Made by a program: the position numbers and the translations under genes
Notes under the pieces: model-generated
Databases searched by the model: none
Told to the model about the DNA's origin: nothing
Seen by the model: only the letters and a program-made list of their open reading frames with translations
Assembly (NCBI RefSeq): GCF_963662805.1
Contig: NZ_OY759859.1
Coordinates: 1 to 64,000, forward strand
Origin: an uncultured Cohaesibacter sp.
GTDB taxonomy: Bacteria > Pseudomonadota > Alphaproteobacteria > Rhizobiales > Cohaesibacteraceae
Direction of reading: 5' to 3'
DNA length: 64,000 nt
Shown here: piece after piece, positions 26,810 to 35,640 of the stretch
Position numbering within the stretch: the first letter of the stretch is position 1
Layout of the letters: each line of letters opens with the position of its first letter

Positions 26810-27924
26810 TTCGTCCTCCCGGCAAAGAGAAGTTTGCGGATGAGACTGTCAGAACGGCCATAAAGGGTCTCACTCATCAGGACCACGATGAAGATACAGC
26901 CCTGAAAGACGAGGATCGTCGCATCAGGCAGATCCATGCGTCGCTGCACCAGACCGCTGGAGGCCTCGAACCCGCCGAGCAGCAGAGCCACCGGAACGAT
27001 CGCCAACGGATTGTGCCGCGCAAGAAAGGCGACAAGAATGCCGGTGTAACCGACGCCGGAGATCAGCGAGTCATTGGCATTGCCATAGATCGCGGCCACT
27101 TCGAAGAAGCCCCCGAGACCGGCAAGGCTACCGGCAAGGGCCGTGAAGCCGACCACCAGCTTGGAGACCGGCAGTCCCTGCACCTGTGCAGCGCGGATAT
27201 TGTCCCCGGTGACACGCGCGGCAAAGCCAACCGTGGTGCGTTCGAGCAGAAAATAGCAGGCAATGCAGAGCAGGATGCCAACAGGCACCCCCCAATGGGC
27301 GCTCGGCCAAGACATCATCCCGACCCGCAGCCCTTCCGGGATGGGCAGTGTCGCCGGTTTGTTGAGGCTGGCCGGATCACGAAATACGCTTTCGACCAGC
27401 TGATTGAACAGAGCCGTGGCGATATAGGCCATCAGCAGAGACGAGATCGTCTCATTCACGCCCCGCTTGACGCGAAGGGCCCCAATCGCTCCGATCCAGA
27501 GCCCCCCGGCAATGATGGCCGCAAAGATCATCGCGGCGAAACCCAGAACCGCAGGCACACCACCAAGGCTGGCGCCAACGACCGCTGCTGCAAGGCCACC
27601 AAGAATGATGGCGCCCTCTCCACCGATCACCATCAGCCCCAACCGTGCGGGGATGGCGACACACAGGGCAGCCATCAGAAGAGGGCTGACCCGTGATAGC
27701 GTGTTCTGCCAGGAAAAGGCCGTGCTGAAAGCTGCACGCCAGACCAGAGAGAAGAATTCGATCGGTGATTTTTCCTGCGTCATGAGGAAGATCGAAAACA
27801 ACACTGACCCGGCAATCAGGGCAAAGAGCGGAATGGCGAATGCTTCGATCCGGCCAATTGCCCAGCTTGTCAGCAGGGGGCGGCGGCCTGTAGCCGCCAC
27901 TTGGGTTTCGCTCGCGTTGCTCAT
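26806..27924 (-). CDS. ABC transporter permease, BMP/nucleoside type
   Basis: First permease of the importer, 372 residues with about nine hydrophobic helices. It has the family blocks IPARLGLMVIGGEGAIILGG, INETISSLLMAYIA-like VNETISSLLMAYIATALFN, and VGYTGILVAFLARHNPLAIVP. It looks intact. It lies just after the binding-protein gene and overlaps the second permease by ATGA. Substrates of this class are nucleosides, purines and related compounds, which fits a cluster that degrades nitrogen-rich solutes. Confidence 0.92.
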   Translation of the reverse strand: MSNASETQVAATGRRPLLTSWAIGRIEAFAIPLFALIAGSVLFSIFLMTQEKSPIEFFSLVWRAAFSTAFSWQNTLSRVSPLLMAALCVAIPARLGLMVIGGEGAIILGGLAAAVVGASLGGVPAVLGFAAMIFAAIIAGGLWIGAIGALRVKRGVNETISSLLMAYIATALFNQLVESVFRDPASLNKPATLPIPEGLRVGMMSWPSAHWGVPVGILLCIACYFLLERTTVGFAARVTGDNIRAAQVQGLPVSKLVVGFTALAGSLAGLGGFFEVAAIYGNANDSLISGVGYTGILVAFLARHNPLAIVPVALLLGGFEASSGLVQRRMDLPDATILVFQGCIFIVVLMSETLYGRSDSLIRKLLFAGRTK

Positions 27925-27927
27925 GTG

Positions 27928-29054
27928 TCAGTTCGTCGAGCCGATGACACCTTCCACCAGATAGTCCATGGACTCCAGTGCGATGTCGGTTTCGGGAAGG
28001 CCTGACCGGCGGTCGCGACGACGTTGCCCTTGTTGTCCTTCAGCGGACCCTTGATGGCAGCAAAGCCGCCTTTGAGGATTTCCGCCTTGACCGCTTCGAA
28101 CTGGTTTTTGGCAGCTTCGGTAACAGCTGGGCCAAGCGGCGACATCTTGATGAAGCCCTCGGACAGGCCACCACGAACGAAATTGTCGATCGGCTCACCC
28201 GCAATGGTCTTCTTGATGAAATCGGTGTAGACGCTGGACCAGTTCCACTCGGCACCGGTGAGGTAAAGCTCAGGAGCCAGCGGGCTCTGGTTGGCGTGAT
28301 AGCCGCAGATGTAGCAGCCACGAGCCGCAGCGGTCTCGACAACCACTTTCGGTCCATCGACGTGGCAGGTGATGACATCAGCGCCCTGATCGGCCAGAGC
28401 GTTGGTGGCTTCGGCTTCCTTGACCGGTTCAGACCAGTTGCCGGTGAAGATCACCTGACAGGTGATTTCGGGATCAACCGCGCGGGCACCGAGCAGGAAG
28501 GAGTTGATGTTGTTGAGCACCTGCGGAATGGGTTTGGCCGCGACAAAACCGATCTTCTTGGTTTTGCTCATATGACCGGCAACAACGCCGTTGAGATACT
28601 GGCCCATGCCGATGTAGCCAAAATAGGACCCTGCGTTCGCTGGATCGCCTTCGCTCCAAAGACCGCCGCAATGCTCAAAACGGACATCGCCATATTTCGG
28701 AGCCAGTTCCTTCACATACGGATCATAATAGCCGAAAGAGGTCGGGAACAGCAGCGCAGCGCCATCGAAGTTGATCATGGATTCCATGGTGTTCTTCACA
28801 TCCACGGATTCGGGCACATTCTCTTCCTCGATGACTTTGATGCCGTCCATGGCCTTGACGGCGGCGGCCCCTTCGGCATGAGCCTGGTTGTAGCCATAGT
28901 CATCCTTGGCGCCAACATAGACGAAGCCGACGGTCAGGTTTCCGGCAGCAAGAGCTGCCCGCATTCCAAACGGCATGGCCGTGGTTGCAACAAGAGCTCC
29001 TGTTGTTTTCAGGAAGCTACGACGAGAAAAAGGGGAAACAAGGGTTTTCTTCAT
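27928..29054 (-). pseudogene. BMP-family substrate-binding protein, frameshifted near its end
   Basis: Periplasmic binding protein of the BMP (PnrA/Med) family, about 375 residues when repaired. It has a twin-arginine signal (SRRSFLKTTG), then VGFVYVGAKDDYGYNQAHAEG, IGFVAAKPIPQVLNNINSFLLGAR and VVVETAARGCYICGYHANQS-like regions. Close to the C terminus one G seems to be missing at about 27993. Restoring it gives FPETDIALESMDYLVEGVIG and a stop at 27928. As written, the last 22 residues are wrong but the bulk of the fold is kept. GGAGAG precedes the ATG at 29054. Confidence 0.85.
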
Positions 29055-29219
29055 TGGTTTTCTCTCCGAAATCACAGGCAAGCTATGAGAATGCGGTGGT
29101 TTGTCCCGGTTTTTGGACAGGTGAGGCTTGGTAAAAGCGAGAGTAGCGGCGTCTTGCGCTTCTGGCTTCTGCTATTTTTTCCCAAGTCCGGTGCAAAAAA
29201 TGCAGCACTCAGATTTTTA

Positions 29220-30128
29220 TCACGCCTGACCACTAGCCAGCCGCTCCATGGCCACGATCAACGTTTCGGCAAAACGGGCCGAGGCAATCGGCAGCGTGCG
29301 CCCCTTCATCTGCCCCAGAAGAAGAGAGCCTGCAGGCATGTCACGCGTCGAAATCGGACGGCTGACCAGACCGCTGTCATCGGTCAGTCGCAAGCCGATC
29401 GAGATCTGGAAGCTAATGGCATCCTCGAACTCGACATAGTGGCGCATGAAATCGAAGGAGTCCGACTGGATGACCGGTTGCAGCGTGCGCGATGTTCCGG
29501 CAAGGGCCATTTCCATCATGTGCCGTACAGCATAGGCCGAAGACGGCATCACATGGGGATAGTCAAGGCATTCCCTCAGCCCTCACCTCGGACTGCCCGC
29601 CAGCGGATGATCCTTGCGCATCACGGCATTGACCACCTGCGGAATGGCCGACAGCACCGCGAAATCCACCATATGCACCGGTTCAAGCACCAGAGCCAGA
29701 TCGCTCTCGAAGTTGATCAGGTCTCTCTCTGCTGCCGCCCTGTCGCGAATGTTGACGCTGAAGGTCACGCCGGGATGCTCTGTGCGATAGGCAGCGATAT
29801 GGGCGGGCAGGAAATAGGGGCTGAGCGCTTGCGAGCAGGCGATGGAAATATGCCCGCGCCGCTCACCCGCAAGGTCGGCGACCTGACTTTGGACCCGCTT
29901 GAGATCGGATTGCTGGGAGCGAAAATGCTGAAGCAGCAACTCTCCTGCCGGATTGAGACGAACACCGCGCGGCAATCGCTCAAAGATCTCATAGCCGAAC
30001 TCGCCCTCGAAACGCTGGATCCGTCGGTTCAGCGCCGATGCGGTGATGTTCATGTCATCGGCGGCCTTGCGAATTGAGCCAGCGCGCATGACGGCTTCAA
30101 TGTAGCGGAAATCCTGGAGATGTTTCAT
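29220..30128 (-). pseudogene. LysR-type regulator of the nitrogen cluster, internal stop
   Basis: LysR-type regulator of about 300 residues. The helix-turn-helix is clear (FRYIEAVMRAGSIRKAADDMNITASALNRRIQRFE), then the effector domain. An in-frame TGA at 29583-29585 splits it. The same frame resumes with LRECLDYPHVMPSSAYAV and runs to 29220. Either one base changed (CGA to TGA), or a missing and an extra G lie close together; repairing both would read SPEVRLREC. The gene is divergent from the allophanate hydrolase and upstream of the transporter operon, so it probably controls both. Confidence 0.85.
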
Positions 30129-30155
30129 GCTCTCTCCCTGCGAGGAAATAAGTGT

Positions 30156-30168
30156 TGCATTAAATGCA
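30156..30168. promoter_or_regulatory. Palindrome between the LysR and allophanate hydrolase genes
   Basis: TGCATTAAATGCA is a perfect 13-base palindrome in the 121-base gap between the divergent LysR and allophanate hydrolase genes. It has the size and place of a LysR-type binding site. Confidence 0.5.
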
Positions 30169-30249
30169 CCAGTTTTGTGAAATAATAGCAATAGAGTTTT
30201 CGCTCCGATCGGGCAATGTCTTTGTGAGAACCAAAGAGGACGCGACTAG

Positions 30250-32032
30250 ATGACCACTCCCATGACGATTTCCGATCTCCACAAGGCCTACGCTGCGGGC
30301 ACCCCCCTCGAAGAGATCATCGCTGCGGTTTATGCCCGGATAGCGGAGGTTGCTGATCCGGGGATTTTCATCACCCTCAGGGACGAGCAGGATGTCATGG
30401 AAGAAGCACGAGCCATGGGAACATTCGATCCCGACAAGCCGCTGTGGGGCATCCCCTTCGCCGTCAAGGACAATATCGATGTGGCAGGCCTGCCAACGAC
30501 CGCGGCCTGCCCCGCATGGGAATATCACGCCTCAGAAGATGCCTTTGTCGTCAACCGTCTGCGAAAGGCCGGGGCCATCGTCATCGGCAAGACCAATCTT
30601 GATCAGTTCGCCACCGGCCTTGTCGGCGTGCGTACGCCATATGGTGCTCCGAAAAACTCGCTCGATCCGGACATCGTGCCGGGCGGCTCATCCGGAGGAT
30701 CTGGAGTGAGCGTCGGCCACGGCATCGTTTCTTTTGCTCTGGGAACCGACACCGCCGGATCGGGGCGCGTTCCGGCAGCTCTCAACAACATCGTCGGCCT
30801 GAGCCATCGCTCGGCTCCTGGTCCGCATCGGGCTCCGTCCCGGCCTGTCGGTCAATCGAGACGATCTCCGCCTTCGCACTGACGGTCGAGGATGCCTATC
30901 GCGTGCATCAGGTCGCCTCGGCCTTTGATGAAGCCGACGCCTACTCGCGCCTGATCGATGCGCCCTCTCTCTTTGCCATCAAGACGCCTCTCACCATTGG
31001 CATCCCCGATAGCGCCAGCATCAAATTCTTCGGTGACGATGCGCAGGCGGCCTCGTTCGCTGAGGGCGTCGCGCTGCTTGAAGCCGCCGGGCACACCATC
31101 GAGCCGGTCGACTTTTCGCCCTTCTATGCGATTGCCGAAATGCTCTATGAGGGCGCTTGGGTGGCCGAACGCAACAGCGTCATCGAAAAGCTGATGGCCA
31201 GTGATCCCGAAGCGATCCTGCCGGTCACGCGCAAGATTGTCGGCAAAGCCAACGATCTTTCCGCGACCGATGCCTTCAGGGGCTTCTATCGCCTCAAGGA
31301 ACTGAGCCGCAAAGTCGAGCCCCTGCTGAAACGGCTCGACTTGCTGTGCGTGCCCACCATCCGACCTTCTACTCGGTCGCCGATCTGGAAGCCGATCCGG
31401 TCACGCCAAACTCCAACTTCGGTACCTACACCAATTTCGTCAACCTGCTCGACATGTGCGGACTGGCCGTGCCGATCCCGACACGAACGGACGGACGCCC
31501 CGGCAGCATCACCCTGTTGGCCCCATCCGGCAAGGATGCCCTGCTTGCCTCCCTGTCCGCCTGTCTCGAACAGGCCGGAGACCGCACGCTCGGCGCGACA
31601 GGCTGGCCCCGACCCGAAAGAGCGCCCGTGTCCGATCTCCCTGCCGGTCATATCAAGCTGGCCGTCTGCGGAGCGCATTTGAAAGGCCTGCCGCTCAACT
31701 GGCAACTGACGGACCGAGGGGCCTTCCTGCTGGAGGAAACCACCTCGGCACCCTTTTATCGCTTCTATTCGCTCGCCGGTGATGGCGTAAAGCGGCCCGG
31801 CATGATCCGAACCAACGAGCAGCAGGCCAACGGCATCGCTGTCGAGGTCTGGGCCATACCGACGTCCGAGCTCGGCTCTTTCCTTGCTGGCATTCCTGCC
31901 CCCCTTGGACTGGGGAAGGTCGAACTGGCAAGCGGAGAGGAAGTCTGTGGCTTCATTTGCGAAGCAACCGGTGCGGAAGGCGCAACCGACATCACCGCGA
32001 TGGGAAGCTGGCGCACCTTCCTCAATGCCTGA
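30250..32032 (+). pseudogene. atzF: Allophanate hydrolase, two frameshifts
   Basis: Amidase-signature enzyme plus C-terminal allophanate-hydrolase domain, about 595 residues when repaired. It splits allophanate to ammonia and CO2. The Ser-Ser-Lys triad region is present (IPFAVKDNIDVAG; GGSSGGSGVSVGHG; LGTDTAGSGRVPA). One base is missing near 30802 (VGLKPSLG expected after NNI) and one near 31361 (VPTIPTFYSVADLEADPVT expected). The C-terminal domain reads GHIKLAVCGAHLKGLPLNWQL to the stop at 32032. As written, the first frame ends at 30882, so no full enzyme is encoded. Confidence 0.87.
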
Positions 32033-32096
32033 TCCGATGCCGCAAGGGGCAGCGGCACAAACTACCGCCCCTCAGCGGCTCCTGTCACTAATCCAA

Positions 32097-32895
32097 TCAC
32101 TGGCCCATATAATGTGGCTCGCGGCGCTCTATCCAGGCATCAAGCCCCTCGAGCACATCCTGTGTGGCACACATGCGGGCGAACTGCTCACGCTCGATCA
32201 GCAACCCTTCATCAATCGTCGTGTTGATGCCGCGCGTCACCGCTGCAAGAATGCGCGAGGCGGCAACCGGTGAGTGACAGAGGATCCGGTTGGCAAGATC
32301 GATGGCGGCAGGTATAAGCTCAGCATGGGGGGACGACCCTATTGACGAGCCCGAGCTCGTAGGCGCGATCCGGACCAAAACTCTCGCCTGTCAGCAACAG
32401 CTCGAGCGCGCGTTTGCGTCCCGCGAGACGCGGCAGCCGCTGGGTACCGCCGAATGTGGGCGGAATGCCGATCCTGATCTCGGGCTTGGCAAAGACAGCC
32501 CTGTCTGAAGCCACCGCAAGATGCGCTGCCTCCGTGATCTCGCACCCTCCCCCATAGGCGATGCCATTGACCGCGACGATCACCGGCTTTGGGAAGGCTT
32601 CCAGACGCCCCGTCATCGTCTGTCCGAGCCGACAGAAATCCCTGACTGCCCCGTCTGTGCTATGGCGAATGCTGCGGGTGAACTCGTGGATGTCACCACC
32701 AGCCGAAAAGGCACGTTCCCCGGCTCCCGTCAGAATGACCGCCCGGATGCTGTTGTCGACTTCGATCTCGTCCAATAGCACCAGCAAGCGATCATTCATC
32801 GCATAGTCGATGGCATTGAGCTTTTGCGGCCGATTGAGGGTCAACAGGGCAATTCTGCCCTTCTGCTCGAAAATGACGGATTGATTGTTTTGCAT
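32097..32895 (-). pseudogene. Enoyl-CoA hydratase/isomerase-family protein, frameshifted
   Basis: Crotonase-fold protein of about 265 residues when repaired. It has NRPQKLNAIDYAMN, the first oxyanion block ERAFSAGGDIHEF, and the second KPVIVAVNGIAYGGGCEI. The frame breaks in a run of six G at 32327-32332. Removing one base gives VVPHAELIPAAIDLANRIL, running to the stop at 32097. Substrate unknown. It is divergent from a TetR gene and is probably that regulator's target. Confidence 0.86.
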
Positions 32896-32950
32896 GATGT
32901 CACTCCTCTGTGGTTGACAGGGAGAGTAGCGGGCGACACTCTGTAAGCAA

Positions 32951-32964
32951 ACTCACTAGTCAGT
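32951..32964. promoter_or_regulatory. Candidate TetR operator
   Basis: ACTCACTAGTCAGT is a palindrome with one mismatched pair. It sits 31 bases before the TetR start and 55 bases before the divergent crotonase gene, so one site could serve both promoters. Confidence 0.5.
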
Positions 32965-32995
32965 ATACATACCTATTTCAGCAAAGAGCGAGCGC

Positions 32996-33559
32996 ATGCC
33001 GTCACCAGAAAAACCCGCCCGGGAAAGGATCATCGACGCCGCCAACCGGCTGTTCTATCAAGAAGGTATCCGCGCCGTCAGCGTCGACGCCGTGGCGGAA
33101 AAGGCCGGTGTCACCAAGAAGACGCTCTATTACCATTTCAAGAGCAAGGACGACCTCATCACGGCCTATCTCACCTCGCGCGATCAACCCAATCTCGCGC
33201 TCTACGAAGAGTGGTTCGACACGGCTGATGGCCAAATCGAGGACAAGGTGGAGGCGATCTTCGTGCATCTCGCTCGGTCTGCCCGCCATTCGAAATGGAG
33301 AGGTTGCGGCTTCCTGCGTACAGCAGCAGAGCTTGCCAACATGCCCGGTCATCCAGCGATGAAGGTGGGAGCGGCCCACAAGAAGAAATTCGAGAGCTGG
33401 CTTGCAGGCAGATTGTCCGAAGCACAGATCCCGCGCCCCGAAGCAATTGCCCGCCAGATCATCCTGCTGCTTGATGGTGCCTTCTCCATCATGCTGGTGC
33501 ATCGCGATCCAGACTATATCGAAGAAGCCGGCAGAGCGGCGCGGGCACTCATCGCTTGA
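32996..33559 (+). CDS. TetR/AcrR-family transcriptional regulator
   Basis: TetR-type repressor of 187 residues. The N-terminal helix-turn-helix is textbook: RIIDAANRLFYQEGIRAVSVDAVAEKAGVTKKTLYYHFKSKDDLITAYL. The C-terminal ligand domain is typical of AcrR-like proteins (WRGCGFLRTAAELANMPGHP). It overlaps the convergent LysR gene at the 3' end by 11 bases. The likely target is the divergent enoyl-CoA hydratase-like gene and itself. Ligand unknown. Confidence 0.92.
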   Translation: MPSPEKPARERIIDAANRLFYQEGIRAVSVDAVAEKAGVTKKTLYYHFKSKDDLITAYLTSRDQPNLALYEEWFDTADGQIEDKVEAIFVHLARSARHSKWRGCGFLRTAAELANMPGHPAMKVGAAHKKKFESWLAGRLSEAQIPRPEAIARQIILLLDGAFSIMLVHRDPDYIEEAGRAARALIA

Positions 33560-34436
33560 GCTCATCCGCGAGAAAATCAAAGACCCTACGGATGCGGCGG
33601 CTCGTCGCCAGTTCCCGATGCGCAACCAGCCAGATGGGAAACATCAGCGGCTCAAGCTCCGGCAACACCCGGACGACGGCAGGATCGGCATCACCGATCA
33701 GCGAGTCGAGGATCCCGATGGCAGCACCTTGCCGAACAAGCTCCCACATCACCACATGGCTTTCGGTCAGCAGAGGGAAATTCTCTTCCGTGAGACCGAG
33801 GCCAAGCAGGTTGAAGGCCTTGATCATCATACCCGCATGATCGACGCTGACGAACTCGGCCACCTTGAGATCTTCCGGCCTCGATGGATGCCCCAGTCGG
33901 GCAATATAGTCCGGCGTAGCATAGAGCACGGCAGCTGCATCGCCGACCTTGCGCGCAATCAGATCGGGTTCGGTCGGGCGAAAGTTCCGAACCGCAATGT
34001 CCGCTTCCCGGCGTCGCAGGTCGCTGGCATGATTGGCGACAACGATTTCCACCTGAATGCCCGGCTCCAATCGACGCAGCTTCGCAATGATCGGAGGCAG
34101 CAGGGCGGTTGCATAGGTCTCGCTTGCGGAAATGCAGATCGACCCCTCAAGGGCCTGCGACTGACCTTGCGCGGCGAGAGACAGACGACCGGCGGCCTCT
34201 CCCATCTCTCGGACATGTTCGAGCAGTTCCAGTCCGCTCGGCGTCAGACTGAGCCCACGCCCGACGCGTTCGAACAGGACAACACCCAACTCGCCTTCAA
34301 GCCCCTCGACCTGCCGCCCAAGGGTGGTCTGGGCAACGCCCAACGCCCTTGCAGCTCCCGACAGAGACCCTTCCTCTGCCGTCACCAAGAAGGCACGAGC
34401 CTTGTTCCAGTCGAATTTTATCGAACGCCAATCCAT
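33549..34436 (-). CDS. LysR-type transcriptional regulator
   Basis: LysR-type regulator of about 295 residues. Its N-terminal domain reads KARAFLVTAEEGSLSGAARALGVAQTTLGRQVEGLE and the effector domain starts around residue 95 (GSICISASETYATALLPPI). I chose the ATG at 34436 (MDWRSIKFDW); 34448 and 34460 are in-frame alternatives with no better ribosome site. It is divergent from the NAD(P)-binding protein gene. The AT-rich gap holds two ATATGCAT/TTGCATATG-like half-sites that could be its operator. Confidence 0.9.
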   Translation of the reverse strand: MDWRSIKFDWNKARAFLVTAEEGSLSGAARALGVAQTTLGRQVEGLEGELGVVLFERVGRGLSLTPSGLELLEHVREMGEAAGRLSLAAQGQSQALEGSICISASETYATALLPPIIAKLRRLEPGIQVEIVVANHASDLRRREADIAVRNFRPTEPDLIARKVGDAAAVLYATPDYIARLGHPSRPEDLKVAEFVSVDHAGMMIKAFNLLGLGLTEENFPLLTESHVVMWELVRQGAAIGILDSLIGDADPAVVRVLPELEPLMFPIWLVAHRELATSRRIRRVFDFLADELKR

Positions 34437-34537
34437 GCAAATATGCATATCAAACTGCAAAAATTAGTCAATTTGCATATGATATTCACCACTATAAAGT
34501 GCGCAAAATTGACAGATACACGGGGTATGAAACGGAT

Positions 34538-35266
34538 ATGGCAACACTCATTGTCGGTGCAAGCGGCGCAACGGGGCGCTTGCTGGTGGAGCAGATGTTG
34601 AACAGGGGCGAGCAGGTCAAGGCCGTGGTGCGGTCGGTGGGTCGCCTGCCCGACGCCATCAGAGACCACCCAAACCTCAGCATCATAGAAGCGAGCATAC
34701 TCGACCTTGATGACATGGAACTGCAACAGCTGGTCGCGGGATGCACCGCCGTCGCGTCCTGTCTTGGACACAATCTGAGCTTCAAGGGCCTGTTCGGCCA
34801 CCCGCGTCGACTGGTCACGGACGCAACGGCCCGCCTGTGCGAAGCAATCAGAAGTACCGCTCCTGCTGAACCGGTGAAATTCGTCCTCATGAACACAACC
34901 GGCAACCGGAACCGCGACCTCGATGAGCCGGTCTCCCTCGCGCAGAGGATCATCATCGGCCTCTTGCGTCTGTTGCTACCGCCCCATGTCGACAACGAAC
35001 AGGCAGCCGATCATCTCCGCGTCCGGATCGGCCAGCAGGACCCATTCGTACAATGGGTCGCCGTCCGGCCCGACGGGTTGGTGGATCACGAGCAAGCCAG
35101 CCCTTACGATCTCCACGCCTCCCCAATCCGAAGTCCGATCTTCGATCCGGGCACAACGAGCCGTATCAATGTCGCACATTTGATGGCGCGCCTGATCAGC
35201 GACGGCGCTCTCTGGCAGACATGGAAAGGCCGGATGCCGGTCATCTACAATAGACAGGAGCCTTGA
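34538..35266 (+). CDS. NAD(P)H-binding atypical SDR (NmrA-like) protein
   Basis: A 242-residue Rossmann-fold protein with the atypical-SDR nucleotide loop IVGASGATGRLLVEQML at the N terminus, then KAVVRSVGRLPD and IIEASILDLDD. No Tyr-x-x-x-Lys catalytic pair of classical SDRs is evident, so it may be a redox sensor or a flavin/quinone-type reductase. It starts at 34538, about 100 bases from the divergent LysR gene, which probably regulates it. Confidence 0.85.
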   Translation: MATLIVGASGATGRLLVEQMLNRGEQVKAVVRSVGRLPDAIRDHPNLSIIEASILDLDDMELQQLVAGCTAVASCLGHNLSFKGLFGHPRRLVTDATARLCEAIRSTAPAEPVKFVLMNTTGNRNRDLDEPVSLAQRIIIGLLRLLLPPHVDNEQAADHLRVRIGQQDPFVQWVAVRPDGLVDHEQASPYDLHASPIRSPIFDPGTTSRINVAHLMARLISDGALWQTWKGRMPVIYNRQEP

Positions 35267-35640
35267 GACCCCATCGTAAAAACGTCACTTACAAAATATG
35301 CCCGACCTTGCAGCACGTGGCTATGGAATCGCGAAGACCAGATCCAAGGTCTTCAAGACAAGACCACAGGGATATACTCGGATATCGTGCAAAATCCCCG
35401 ACACTGAAGCAGTGTGCAAAGCAAATTCAAGTCACAGCACCCTAAAACCGCAGCTTCTATTTTTGCTTATATTTGACCTTAACTCAGCATAAACGTACAT
35501 AACGAATTCCACACGCATTGAGGGTATTACTACGCAGAAAAATAAGGGAAATCCGTTTTAATTGCTTTTCAGATTCATTTTTCCTTAATCGCACCCCTCA
35601 ATCATGACGCCAAACAATCCCCGATTCCAGTGAGGCTTTC
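35267..35640. other. Intergenic region before the chemoreceptor gene
   Basis: These 374 bases are AT-rich toward the right. I see one plausible promoter near the end and no RNA gene, repeat or ORF worth calling. Confidence 0.5.
35473..35501 (+). promoter_or_regulatory. Possible promoter of the chemoreceptor gene
   Basis: TTGACC (35473-35478), 17 bases, then TACATA (35496-35501). It would give a leader of about 130 bases. The -10 is a moderate match. Confidence 0.4.

Noticed and set aside
27978..30077. A 699-codon ORF on the plus strand across the binding-protein and LysR genes.
   Set aside because: It is antisense to two genes with clear family motifs; high GC makes long antisense frames common here.
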